A stretch of DNA of 64,000 bases from contig JBKHDD010000002.1 of the NCBI GenBank assembly GCA_046541515.1, positions 1-64,000 on the forward strand. Reading direction: 5' to 3'. This DNA comes from CAYFVR01 sp046541515 (GTDB lineage Bacteria; Desulfobacterota; Desulfobacteria; Desulfobacterales; Desulfococcaceae). The translations under genes were made by a program, and so were the position numbers. This document shows, piece after piece, positions 44,626-53,317 of the stretch. The notes beneath the pieces are model-generated. The model was not told the origin of the DNA. It saw nothing but the letters and a program-made list of their open reading frames with translations, and searched no databases. Every line of letters begins with the position of its first letter. Within the stretch, counting starts at the first letter, position 1.

Positions 44626-44736
44626 GCCAACGGCGGGTGATTTCGGAAAGACCGATGACGGTGGAGCGGGGGGCGCGAGGCGGCGCGCGGAACGTTATGA
44701 ACAGGCGAAAGCGGAAAGGGCGGCGGGCGACCATCG

Positions 44737-45798
44737 GTGGCGTTTTGGAGCATTCGAGAGGAGTTGAGCCAGGCCAATCGGCTTCGGCGGTCCTATTACG
44801 AGTTGTTGCGGGACGAACTGGACCAGTTCATGGTTCGGTACGGTCTCATCGATTCCTACGAGCGCTTCAAGGAGGAGCGGGAGCCCTATCCCTTCGTGGA
44901 AAAGCGGGAGCTGAAGCCCCGGGCCATCCTGCCCGACATGGAATACGAGCTTCAGCGCTCTTTTCTGGTGCTCTTCGTGGAGGACTCCATCTCCGCGATC
45001 CACAAAAAATACATCCGCTTTTTCGACGCCAACAAAACCACCAAGACCAACCTCCTCCGCTCCAAGACCCTGCCGCTATCGGGCAGTTTTGACCGCTATC
45101 ACAAGTATCTGGAGTCGGCCCATTTCTTCGATTTTCTGAAGGTGCTGCTCCCGGTGGATTACGCCCTGCTGATTCAGCGGGACCCCGCCGCCCGCTCCCG
45201 GAACCGGTATCTGTTGTCCCATTTTCACGTCCGGATCGACTGGCCCATCGCCGACGCCGCCGAGGATCTTGGGCGGCATTTGCGCTACATTTCCAAGGAT
45301 TTGTATGAAAAGGGCGACAAGTACGCCGAGGATGTCCAAAAGAAGTTTTTCGAATACTACGGCCTGCCGTCCATGGTGGGCGGACGGCGGACCGCCGCCT
45401 GCGTGGCGGCCCAGTATCTCAAACGGATTCAATGCATCACCACCGTTTACGCCGCCAGCAGCGAGTCTCGGGCGCTGATTCGGTTGTCCGAGCGCGGGGT
45501 GGCCAAGATGGTGCTCATGACCTTTTCCGCGGAAGACGTTCGGGGGCTGGCCGAGAACCATCACATCAGCCTCAAAAGTTTTCGGAAAAACTACGTGGTG
45601 GCCCGGGACGACGACCGGAGCGTCTGCATTTTTCAGGTGACCTACGCCCACACCAACTGGGCGAGGCCGCCCGACGACGGCAAGTTGCGGGAGATCAAGT
45701 CGGACGTAAACTGGCTGAGCGTGGCCACCCAGCACATTATGCCCAAGCCCGGCGTCTGGGAGTATCCACCGCTGCCGCTAAATTTCATCTACGCCTGA
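44737..45798 (+). CDS. Conserved-looking 353-residue protein, unknown
   Basis: A long, clean frame from GTG 44737 encodes a soluble protein rich in aromatic and charged residues. It starts SIREELSQANRLRRSYYELL and has stretches such as SFLVLFVEDSISAIHKKYIR, GSFDRYHKYLESAHFFDFLK, VGGRRTAACVAAQYLKRIQC and YVVARDDDRSVCIFQVTYAH. No family, metal motif or membrane segment is recognised. Its 3' end overlaps the convergent acetyltransferase by 14 bases. It follows pgk by about 110 bases. Confidence 0.7.
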   Translation: MAFWSIREELSQANRLRRSYYELLRDELDQFMVRYGLIDSYERFKEEREPYPFVEKRELKPRAILPDMEYELQRSFLVLFVEDSISAIHKKYIRFFDANKTTKTNLLRSKTLPLSGSFDRYHKYLESAHFFDFLKVLLPVDYALLIQRDPAARSRNRYLLSHFHVRIDWPIADAAEDLGRHLRYISKDLYEKGDKYAEDVQKKFFEYYGLPSMVGGRRTAACVAAQYLKRIQCITTVYAASSESRALIRLSERGVAKMVLMTFSAEDVRGLAENHHISLKSFRKNYVVARDDDRSVCIFQVTYAHTNWARPPDDGKLREIKSDVNWLSVATQHIMPKPGVWEYPPLPLNFIYA

Positions 45799-46294
45799 TC
45801 GCGTCCGACTGCCCCCCGGGGAGACGCGGGGCCGGCGGGGTCAGTTCCGTCATCATGGCGTTTTCGTCGCAGTTGGGAAAGTTGACGCAGGCCACGCAGT
45901 CGCTCCAGATTTTCAGCGGCAGTTCCCCCCGGTCGATCAGGCGGAAACCCAATTTTTGGAAAAACGCGGGCCGGTAGGTGAGGGTGAAGACCCGTTGGAC
46001 CCCGAAGGCCCGGGCCTCTTCCATGGCCGTTTCCACCAGCTTTCGGCCGATCTTTCGGCCCTGGTGGTCGGGGTGGACGGCCAGGGAGCGGATTTCGGCC
46101 AGGTCTTCCCAGCAGAACTGGAGGGCGCAGCAGCCGAGGACGGCGCCGCCTTCCGGTTCCGCCCAGACCCAGAAATCGCGCAGGTGGTCGTACAGCTTGC
46201 CGAGGGGCCGGGCGAGCAGATCGCCCCGCGCGGCCCAGAGGGCCAGCAGCCGATGGATTTCCGGGATGTCGTTGATGGCGGCTTTGCGGATCAT
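45785..46294 (-). CDS. N-acetylglutamate-synthase-like GNAT acetyltransferase
   Basis: This 169-residue single-domain GNAT begins MIRKAAINDIPEIHRLLALW and includes CWEDLAEIRSLAVHPDHQGR (acetyl-CoA pyrophosphate loop), FTLTYRPAFFQKLGF and a Cys-containing tail WSDCVACVNFPNCDENAM. This pattern is that of short ArgA-type N-acetyltransferases of Desulfobacterota and related anaerobes, which make N-acetylglutamate for arginine synthesis. The upstream extension of the frame is a shadow of the lipoprotein gene. Confidence 0.83.
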   Translation of the reverse strand: MIRKAAINDIPEIHRLLALWAARGDLLARPLGKLYDHLRDFWVWAEPEGGAVLGCCALQFCWEDLAEIRSLAVHPDHQGRKIGRKLVETAMEEARAFGVQRVFTLTYRPAFFQKLGFRLIDRGELPLKIWSDCVACVNFPNCDENAMMTELTPPAPRLPGGQSDAIRRR

Positions 46295-46375
46295 TCGGCG
46301 GGTTATAGCAGGTTTGCGGCGCTTGGCAAGTCCCGGAATCGGGCGCATTTCAGCCCGGTGGAAGGAGAAGAGGCG

Positions 46376-47122
46376 ATGGGTTTGACGGGGCGAATTCGTC
46401 GGTGTTGCCGAAATCGAAACCGCGTCGGGGAAGGGGAGCGATCTTCGGGGATTCGTTGCGGTTCTTTCCTGATTTTTCTGGCGTTGAGCGGGCCGATCTG
46501 GTTTTCCGGCTGCGCGGTTTCCCAGGCCGACGGGGCGTCTTCGCGGGGGAACGGAAGCGAAACCGAAAGCGGCGTCGTCGCGACCCCGACCGGGGAGACG
46601 CCCCGGTACCGCGAGGTGTCCGAGTCCTTCCACCGAAGCCTTTTCCACATTTTGAACGACTCCCGCGCCGTGGCCGCCCGGGAGACGGCCCGCCACGTGA
46701 CGCCCGCCGCGCCGGCCAAACCGTCGCGCGGGATGGGGCGGGCGGGCCATACGGCGAATCCCGATCGCATGTACCGCAAGGCCCGGGCCTTTTACGAAGG
46801 CGGAGATTTCGAACGGGCCCGCGCCGGATTCGAGGCGTTTGTGGAGCGGTTTCCGGATCATTCCCTGAGCGACAACGCCCGCTATTGGATCGGGGAGTCC
46901 TACTACGCCCAGGAACAGTACCGGGAGGCCGGCGTCCACTTTCGCCGGGTGCTGGTGGAACATCCGAACGGCAACAAGGTCCCGGACGCCTTTTTCAAGC
47001 TGGGGCTCTGCTTTCACCGGCGAGGCGACGCCGAAGCGGCCCGGACCCATTGGGAGCGGCTGGTTCAGCGATATCCCCGGAGCCGGGCGGCCGGTTTGGC
47101 CCGCCGCCGCCTTTCCGAATAA
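46376..47122 (+). CDS. CpoB/YbgF-like TPR lipoprotein
   Basis: This 248-residue protein has an N-terminal signal with lipobox WFSGC (Cys about 46) after a long basic n-region. A low-complexity linker follows, then three tandem TPR units from about residue 130 (YRKARAFYEGGDFERARAGF; DNARYWIGESYYAQEQYREA; DAFFKLGLCFHRRGDAEAAR). This arrangement is that of the Tol-Pal-associated CpoB/YbgF C-terminal domain, which coordinates outer-membrane constriction and peptidoglycan synthesis. No tol or pal genes are adjacent, so the link is by similarity only. GAAGGAGA precedes the ATG. Confidence 0.8.
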   Translation: MGLTGRIRRCCRNRNRVGEGERSSGIRCGSFLIFLALSGPIWFSGCAVSQADGASSRGNGSETESGVVATPTGETPRYREVSESFHRSLFHILNDSRAVAARETARHVTPAAPAKPSRGMGRAGHTANPDRMYRKARAFYEGGDFERARAGFEAFVERFPDHSLSDNARYWIGESYYAQEQYREAGVHFRRVLVEHPNGNKVPDAFFKLGLCFHRRGDAEAARTHWERLVQRYPRSRAAGLARRRLSE

Positions 47123-47226
47123 GGGGCGCCCCGAGCCGATCGGGGTTTCCCGGTGATCCGTCCCCCGAAACTTTAACATTTTCTTCAACCGAATTTTTCG
47201 GTCCAACTCCTTGAAAGGAGCGCGGC

Positions 47227-47496
47227 ATGAGCGAGCATCATCATTCCCATTCCCATTCTCATTCCCACGATCATTCCCATGGCGACGGCGGCGAGATGTC
47301 CTTTGCCGACCGGATGGAGCGACTTTTGGATCATTGGCTGGGCCACAACGCCGACCATGCGGACACCTATCGCCAGTGGGCGGAAAAGGCCCGGGAAAAC
47401 GGCCTGGCGGCGGCGGCGGAGCAGTTGGAGGAAGCGGCCGACATGACGTTGGCCATCAATGGAAAGTTTAAGGCTGCGGCCCGGTTGATTCGGTAG
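47227..47496 (+). CDS. Histidine-rich small protein
   Basis: This 89-residue protein begins with 10 histidines within the first 18 residues (HHHSHSHSHSHDHSH) followed by an amphipathic helical domain HWLGHNADHADTYRQWAEKA and GLAAAAEQLEEAADM. GAAAGGAG lies before the ATG. The His tract could bind nickel, zinc or copper. Related short proteins with the HNxxHAxxxxxWA helix occur in anaerobes, but function is unknown. Confidence 0.75.
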   Translation: MSEHHHSHSHSHSHDHSHGDGGEMSFADRMERLLDHWLGHNADHADTYRQWAEKARENGLAAAAEQLEEAADMTLAINGKFKAAARLIR

Positions 47497-47592
47497 CGCA
47501 AGAAGATTTTTGAATGGCCGGACAACCCCTCTTTGGCAGGCGTGGCGGGAATTGGGGCCGGAACGACGTGGAATCGTGAATCGGACGGTCTG

Positions 47593-48165
47593 ATGATGGA
47601 TTGGAAAGAATTTTCCCGGGAAGACCACGGCTGCCCCTGCGGCGAAGGGGCGGTGACGGTGATCCGCGAGCGGGACCCAAACCACCGCGTCCGCACCCGG
47701 TTCCAATACAACTGCACCTGCATCCCCGAAGGGATGGAACCCTATCCCTACGAGTACCAGCGCGACGGGCTTTGGCGCACGTCGATCCGGTGGGTCAAAA
47801 AGGAAACATTGCGGGAAGTGGAGCGGCTTCGGGGCGAGGCCGACGCGTTGCTCCGGCGGGCCGACCAGATGGCGGAAGCCCGCTACATGGACCGTTGGCT
47901 GGAATACTTTGGCGACGAAAGCAAGCGGACGATCTGGAAACGCTTGCGGGACATCGAGCCGGACAATATCTGGTTTCCGGCCCTGCCCACCTTTTACCGG
48001 CTGATCCGCGACGAGGGCATCCAAGAATACCTGATCCGCCACTTCCGCGCCAACCCCCGCCGCGCCCTGGACCTTTTGGGCATCGAAGACCTCGACATCG
48101 TCCGCCTCCGCGCCGACGCCGTCAAACGCATGGAGGCGGCGGATCGGTTGGTGTTTCGGGAGTGA
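47593..48165 (+). CDS. Hypothetical protein with CxC/CTC cysteine pairs
   Basis: This 190-residue soluble protein has an N-terminal region with HGCPCGEGAVTVIRERDPNH and NCTCIPEGMEPY (a possible metal-binding Cys pair arrangement), then a long helical segment rich in Glu and Arg (KKETLREVERLRGEADALLR). ATG 47593 is the second of several possible starts, and its ribosome site is weak. No family recognised. Confidence 0.6.
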   Translation: MMDWKEFSREDHGCPCGEGAVTVIRERDPNHRVRTRFQYNCTCIPEGMEPYPYEYQRDGLWRTSIRWVKKETLREVERLRGEADALLRRADQMAEARYMDRWLEYFGDESKRTIWKRLRDIEPDNIWFPALPTFYRLIRDEGIQEYLIRHFRANPRRALDLLGIEDLDIVRLRADAVKRMEAADRLVFRE

Positions 48166-48212
48166 CCTTGCGCAATGGTTCGGTAAAAATCACGTCGCGA
48201 TTCTATCGAAAT

Positions 48213-49916
48213 TCAAAAGCTTGCGGTGGGCGGACGCAATTTTTCGCAAGTCAGGTCGAGGCCTGCCATGCTCTGGACATAAAATGTCGGATTGATTGCG
48301 GCGTCATTAGCAAGCCTCGGAAATTTTACGTCTCCAACGCCGCAGCCGTTTTGGGCCGCCACCTCCCGCCGAAACCGTTCCGCCGCTCCGTCGTCCATTT
48401 TCATAAACCGCAATTCCCCCAACTGCCCAAGCCGCCGCGCATGGGCATAATGGAAATTCCCGCACAGCTCCCGTTCCAACGCTTCGAGGACGCCCTCCGG
48501 CTCCATTCCTTCCGGCAACCGGCAGCACAGCATGTACCCTCGACATTCTCCGTCCGCCCAAGGGGCCAGCATTTTGAACGGGACTTCCGGCAGCAGGCGG
48601 TGGAGGATTTCGGCGACGTGGGCTTCGTGGAGTTTTTCGCCGACCATGTCGGAGGTGGCGTCCCGGGCGAGGAATTCGATACGCGGGGTTCGGTCCCGGA
48701 AGCCGGCAACCCGCACAATGTCCCAGGTCTGATAGCGGAGGAAGCCGTTTCCCACCGTGAGCAACAGGCGGTACTCCCTTCCTTCACGCAAATCCCACGC
48801 CGGGAGGACGATTCCCGATTCGTCCAAAAATTCGAAAAAATGGGAATTGACTGACAACACCATCTCCCCCTTCCAAGGAATGCCGGCGATGCCTTCCGTG
48901 GCGATCAACCCTTTTGGCTCGATGGCCGCGCGGGGAAAGGCGGCGCGAATGCGGGCAAGCCAAGGTTCTTGGTGGATTCCAGCCCAGCAGCTGATCACGC
49001 GAAGATTCGGCCAAATTCTATCCGGGTTCGGTCCCCATTTTCGAAGTTCCCGCGCCCGCCTGGGGTCCGCTCGAAAAGCTTTTCCCAATGGCTTCCCCAG
49101 TACCGATGGAAGATGAATTTCCGCTGAAATCGACCCGTCATAAATATCCCGCGCCGCCGATTCCCAATGCCGTTCCAAATGATCCAACATCAGCACCAGA
49201 AACGAAGGATGCCAGACCGAAATCAGCCGAAGATCGGAGCGGCGGAGCAGGAACAGAATCGTCAGGTACTCGAAGGATCGCATGTCCGCGACCCGGGACA
49301 ACCATTCCGGCACGGCCCAAATCCGCCGCGCGGCCCAGGCTTCCGGTCCCGCGAGGTAGGAGGCGTCGTCGTCGAATCCAACGGGAATCCGGGAAGGGCG
49401 GTCCATCGGCGAATTGGGACGGATGGCGCGAAAGGACGGAGCGCCGTCCCCAATGTGGTTCCCGGAATCCCCCGTCCATCGGGTGTTTGGGCGGGTGTTC
49501 GGGCTGATGGACCAGTAGTGCCGACCGCCCAGAACTTCCGGATATCGGCGGAACGTATCCACCAGCCAAGGCTGGACGGCGGCCTGGAATTGTTTTTGGA
49601 GCAACGGCGTGTACGGAATCAGCTTGGTCCCTCCGCTGGACCCGCTGGTGGGTTCCAGCAGCCGGACGGGTTCCCGGGTCAGCGGGTTTTCGCCGGTCGC
49701 CATCATCCGGCGGATGTGGGGCTCGTAATCGGCGTATTCCGTCAGGGGGAGGCGGCGGAAGGATTCGTAATCGGAAATACCCCGTGCCCGGCGGTGGACC
49801 GAGAGGATGGTTGTCAGCACCCGTCGCTGGGCGCGTTCCGGATATTGGAGCGCCCGTTGGAAACGCCGCGCTTCCACGTGTCCGGACAGCTTCCAGAGGC
49901 GATGAATCCAGCCCAT
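48213..49916 (-). CDS. GH3 auxin-responsive-promoter-family adenylating protein
   Basis: This 567-residue protein is of GH3 family type: an early YESFRRLPLTEYADYEPHIR, the nucleotide-binding LEPTSGSSGGTKLIPYTP, SCWAGIHQEPWLARIRAAFP and the later LRYQTWDIVRVAGF. Family members adenylate a carboxylic acid and join it to an amine, usually an amino acid. In bacteria the substrates are mostly unknown. ATG 49916 follows GAGGAG. It lies on the same strand as and downstream of the six-gene radical SAM operon, 271 bases away, with two copies of a repeat in between. Confidence 0.87.
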   Translation of the reverse strand: MGWIHRLWKLSGHVEARRFQRALQYPERAQRRVLTTILSVHRRARGISDYESFRRLPLTEYADYEPHIRRMMATGENPLTREPVRLLEPTSGSSGGTKLIPYTPLLQKQFQAAVQPWLVDTFRRYPEVLGGRHYWSISPNTRPNTRWTGDSGNHIGDGAPSFRAIRPNSPMDRPSRIPVGFDDDASYLAGPEAWAARRIWAVPEWLSRVADMRSFEYLTILFLLRRSDLRLISVWHPSFLVLMLDHLERHWESAARDIYDGSISAEIHLPSVLGKPLGKAFRADPRRARELRKWGPNPDRIWPNLRVISCWAGIHQEPWLARIRAAFPRAAIEPKGLIATEGIAGIPWKGEMVLSVNSHFFEFLDESGIVLPAWDLREGREYRLLLTVGNGFLRYQTWDIVRVAGFRDRTPRIEFLARDATSDMVGEKLHEAHVAEILHRLLPEVPFKMLAPWADGECRGYMLCCRLPEGMEPEGVLEALERELCGNFHYAHARRLGQLGELRFMKMDDGAAERFRREVAAQNGCGVGDVKFPRLANDAAINPTFYVQSMAGLDLTCEKLRPPTASF

Positions 49917-49986
49917 TTCCGTATACTCCTCGTCCCGATTCCATCCACTGTTGCGAATCAGGATGTTCAGTATGACGACAGGATGG

Positions 49987-50062
49987 GCAGGATCGCCCGA
50001 GGCCGAAGGCCCCACCGTTTTTATCCTGAATATCCTGCCACCATCCTGGCCATTCTGATTCC
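49987..50062. repeat. 76-bp repeat, copy 1
   Basis: Begins GCAGGATCGCCCGAGGCC and ends near CCATTCTGATTCCA. It is a near-identical direct copy of 50093-50168, with a short internal GGCC-GAA-GGCC hairpin. A third, shorter relative is at 61698-61745. Confidence 0.85.
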
Positions 50063-50092
50063 ATGATCTTGCGTGATTTGAATCAGGATTGT

Positions 50093-50168
50093 GCAGGATC
50101 GCCCGAGGCCGAAGGCCCCGCCGTTTTTATCCTGAAAATCCTGCCACCATCCTGGCCATCCTGATTCA
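50093..50168. repeat. 76-bp repeat, copy 2
   Basis: Near-identical to 49987-50062, differing at only a few positions (for example CCGCCG for CCACCG). The two copies are 30 bases apart. Confidence 0.85.
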
Positions 50169-50187
50169 ATACCTCCCATCCGCAAAA

Positions 50188-50892
50188 CTACTCCACCCAT
50201 TCCACCCGCGTCCTCGCCACCAACCGCTTTGCCAACGAATTCAAATTCTCCTCCGCCAGGGGCGCAAGACAGGCCAATTCATCCCCAATCCGAAATCCGG
50301 GATTCCGTTCCAGGAAAAACCGGACGAACGGGTCCCGGGAATGGGCCGCGGCGATTCCGGCGTGATCCGGACGGAGGAAGTCCCCGTTTCCGTTGAACCG
50401 GACGATCCCGGTTTCCCGGTCGTATGCGGGCCCGAATCGCTCGGCGGCGATGGCGTTTCGCAAGGCGGCCAGCGGTCCGCCGTTGGTTCCCGGACCCGGA
50501 TCGAATTCGTGAAAAAAGGTCGGCAGGAAGCGGTAGGTCCGGTAGCCTTTGCAGATCAGCAACCAGTAAAACGGGCGATCCGCCGGGCGGAACCGCCGCA
50601 GCAGGTGGCCGAAGGCTCCGGCGAGGCAACAGGTCTGCCGCTTGCTCTTGTCCACGATGGTGTCCCCGCTGAACAGGACGCGGGAACCGGAGGCGTCGTG
50701 GTCGAAAAAACGGATCGTGGAAAAGCCGAGGATCCGATCCGCTTCCCGGAGCAGAATCACCCAGTCCTTTTCCGCCAGATCGCGCCGGAAATTCTTCGCC
50801 CGGACATTGTCGAAATAAGCCGCGTGGAGGCGAAACATCCGCTCCCCGTCGCCCTCCCCAAGCCGTTCCCGGCGGATGATTTCGACCTTCAT
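50188..50892 (-). CDS. GNAT-like protein in the radical SAM operon (distal)
   Basis: The 234-residue protein begins MKVEIIRRERLGEGDGERMF and has a beta-alpha pattern with WVILLREADRILGFSTIRFF and YWLLICKGYRTYRFLP. This suggests an acetyltransferase-like (GNAT) fold, though a clear acetyl-CoA loop is not seen. ATG 50892 overlaps the stop of the preceding gene (ATGA). It is the last of six coupled genes. Function unknown; the context implies a tailoring or transfer step. Confidence 0.65.
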   Translation of the reverse strand: MKVEIIRRERLGEGDGERMFRLHAAYFDNVRAKNFRRDLAEKDWVILLREADRILGFSTIRFFDHDASGSRVLFSGDTIVDKSKRQTCCLAGAFGHLLRRFRPADRPFYWLLICKGYRTYRFLPTFFHEFDPGPGTNGGPLAALRNAIAAERFGPAYDRETGIVRFNGNGDFLRPDHAGIAAAHSRDPFVRFFLERNPGFRIGDELACLAPLAEENLNSLAKRLVARTRVEWVE

Positions 50893-51980
50893 AGCATCGC
50901 CGGCTCCAGGTAGGGAATGCGCCCGCCGAATTCGGCGCGGATGTCCGCCTCCGGCCGCCAGTCCACCACGAAGAGGCGGCTTCGGTAGGTGATGCGGGGA
51001 TACTTGCGCAAAGCGACGGCCAGCGGATCGTCCGCGTGGAAGCCGATGCAGAGAAAGCCGAGTCCTCTCCGACGGGCTTTGGCATAAGCCGCGTCGATCA
51101 ATCCCCGGAGCACGGCGGGATCGTCCTCCCGGGTGCAGATCATGGAAAGATAGGCGTACCGCACCTCTTCCCCGACCCCAGGTATGGCGGGAAAACCGGC
51201 GGCCCGTAATCCCAAATTGATCGCCGGAAGGCGCCCCGCCATTCCTCTTCCGTAGCCCGCGATCCGGTGCTGCTTGCAAAACCCCTGATCCCACAGCAGC
51301 GCCGTTCCCGCGATTCGACCGTTCCGGATCGCCACGAACAGATCGTCCATCTTGCAGCCTCGGAATCGATCAAACCGTTCCGCTATCCGGTGGGGGAAAA
51401 ATTGCCGACGGCCGCCTTCCTCGGCCCAGAATCGCGTGATTTCCGACGGCAACGCGTCGCTCCCCGGTCGGATTTCCACCGCGCCCCGCAGGGAAAACCG
51501 CCGGTATCGATTCAGGAAAACCATCGCCGTCCGGTATTCCCCGAAATCGGCGTAGGTGGGAAGGCCGCCCCGGCCCGAAGTGAGCAGGCGAAGCGCGTGG
51601 TCGTTGTCGTCGATGATGGTGGTCAGATAGCCGGGAACCGGATCGGCGTCGTGCAGCTTTCGAAAGAACCGGTACCCCCGCGCCAGTCCGGTGACCCGGC
51701 TGCCTCGCACCAGGGAGCGCAAGCCGCCGAGATATCCGAACTCCCGCACCGCGCCGTTGACCCGATATTCATCCACCGACCGGCACCCCATGCCCAGCAC
51801 CCGCCCGTTCTCCGCCCCGGCGACCACCTGATACCGGCGGCTGGAAATCTCCAGCGCGTCGAAAAAGCGCGGCTCCCGCTCGTAGGCCACGGAGATGTGG
51901 CCGGGAATCGGCGTTTCCCGGACGATCCGGCGGAGCTGGCCGTCGTGTTTTTCTTCGGCGAGGATGAAGCGGGCGGTCAC
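50889..51980 (-). CDS. GNAT-like protein in the radical SAM operon
   Basis: This 363-residue protein has blocks typical of acetyltransferase-like folds: RYQVVAGAENGRVLGMGCRS, FGYLGGLRSLVRGSRVTGLA and a second half with MDDLFVAIRNGRIAGTALLW. That suggests two GNAT units in tandem. The GTG start at 51980 overlaps the upstream radical SAM stop (GTGA). The substrate is unknown. Confidence 0.65.
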   Translation of the reverse strand: MTARFILAEEKHDGQLRRIVRETPIPGHISVAYEREPRFFDALEISSRRYQVVAGAENGRVLGMGCRSVDEYRVNGAVREFGYLGGLRSLVRGSRVTGLARGYRFFRKLHDADPVPGYLTTIIDDNDHALRLLTSGRGGLPTYADFGEYRTAMVFLNRYRRFSLRGAVEIRPGSDALPSEITRFWAEEGGRRQFFPHRIAERFDRFRGCKMDDLFVAIRNGRIAGTALLWDQGFCKQHRIAGYGRGMAGRLPAINLGLRAAGFPAIPGVGEEVRYAYLSMICTREDDPAVLRGLIDAAYAKARRRGLGFLCIGFHADDPLAVALRKYPRITYRSRLFVVDWRPEADIRAEFGGRIPYLEPAML

Positions 51981-53317
51981 GGCCCCTCCTCCCAAGAAAC
52001 CCCCAGCGGCAACATCTGCCGTTCCCGCACTTCCCGCAGGCTCAGGGCGTTGTAGATGAAAAAGACCGCCGCTTTGAAGAGTGTGGCGCAGTTGGCTTGG
52101 CGGTCCATTCCGCGGCGGAGGATGTTGCGGGGGGCGTAGAATTTTTGGCGGTAGGAAAAGCAGAGGTCTTCCAGCTCGTCCGGGCTCAGGTTCCGGGGCT
52201 GGAAGGCCACCTGGCCGAAGCGGTAGCTTTCCGACAGCCACCATTCCGGTTCCACCCGGCCTTCGTCCCGCAGCCGCTCGTAGACGGCCGTGCCGGGGAA
52301 GGGGACGAGATGGTTGAAGGCGGCGAAGAACATCTGGTTCCGAACCGCGAAATCCAGGGTGCGGTCGAAGACGGCGGGGGTGTCGGCGTCGTAGCCGAAG
52401 ACGAAGGTGCCGTACACCGAAATGCCGTGGCGGCGCAATCGGGAAATGGCCGCGTCGAATCCCGTCCCGGAGCGATTCACCCGCTTGCCCATGCGGGCCA
52501 GGTTTTCCGCCTCCAGGGACTCGAAGCCGATGAGCACGCAGACGCAGCCGCTCCGGCGCATGAGATCCAGCAATTCCGGATCGTCCGCCGCGTCGATGCT
52601 GATTTGGGAAAACCAGCGGATCGGGACGTCCAGTTCGATGATCGCGGACAGCAGGCGGCGGAGCCGGTCCCGGTCCACGCCCAGATTGTCGTCCACGAAA
52701 AAGACGTTCCGGTTTTTCAGCGTCCGGATTTCCGCGATCACGTCGGCGACCGGTCGAGGGCGGTAAGTCGCGCCGTAAAACCGGGTGATGGAGCAGAATT
52801 CGCAGTGATACCGGCAGCCCCGCGCCGTTTCCACAAGGCTCAGGCCGGGATAGCGTTTGCCCGTGAAAATGGTCCGATCCGGCCGCGCGGCGGGAACCTC
52901 GCCCCGGTGTCCGCCGTTGTAGCGCGGTTGGAGCGTTCCGTTGGCCGCGTCCCGCAGCACATCCCCCCAGACCGGTTCCGCGTCTCCGATCACCACGGCG
53001 TCGGCGTGGCGCCCCACCTCGTCCGGCATGAGCGTGGGATGGAAACCGCCCATGACCACGGGAATGCCTCGTTTTCGGAACCGGCGGGCGATTTGGTAGG
53101 CCCGGCGCGCGGTGTAGGTTTCCACCGACATGGCCACCAGATCGGTCTGGACGTCATCGGGAATTTCGTCCTGGCGGTCGTCGAAAAATTCTCGCTCCAC
53201 CTCCGGCGGCGTGAGGGCGGAGAGGACCGCGATGGCCAGGGGTTCCATTTGCCAGCTTTTGACGTAGGAACCCTTCCGCTTCCGCCCGATGGCCGGCATG
53301 ATGAAGGTCACCTTCAC
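51977..53317 (-). CDS. B12-binding-domain radical SAM protein
   Basis: This 446-residue protein has an N-terminal cobalamin-binding-like Rossmann region (about 20-130; TDLVAMSVETYTARRAYQIA, VVMGGFHPTLMPDEV) without the DxHxxG base-off motif, then a radical SAM core with C168, C172, C175 (GCRYHCEFC). Later blocks FVDDNLGVDRDRL and VLIGFESLEAENL are typical of the class B group. A C-terminal helical extension follows. The GTG start at 53317 overlaps the upstream stop. It resembles the next gene in architecture. Confidence 0.88.
   Translation of the reverse strand: MKVTFIMPAIGRKRKGSYVKSWQMEPLAIAVLSALTPPEVEREFFDDRQDEIPDDVQTDLVAMSVETYTARRAYQIARRFRKRGIPVVMGGFHPTLMPDEVGRHADAVVIGDAEPVWGDVLRDAANGTLQPRYNGGHRGEVPAARPDRTIFTGKRYPGLSLVETARGCRYHCEFCSITRFYGATYRPRPVADVIAEIRTLKNRNVFFVDDNLGVDRDRLRRLLSAIIELDVPIRWFSQISIDAADDPELLDLMRRSGCVCVLIGFESLEAENLARMGKRVNRSGTGFDAAISRLRRHGISVYGTFVFGYDADTPAVFDRTLDFAVRNQMFFAAFNHLVPFPGTAVYERLRDEGRVEPEWWLSESYRFGQVAFQPRNLSPDELEDLCFSYRQKFYAPRNILRRGMDRQANCATLFKAAVFFIYNALSLREVRERQMLPLGVSWEEGP

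Noticed and set aside
47227..47290. Short tandem repeat resembling a CRISPR or microsatellite
   Set aside because: It encodes the His-Ser-rich start of a small protein; repeat unit is 6 bases and there are no spacers.
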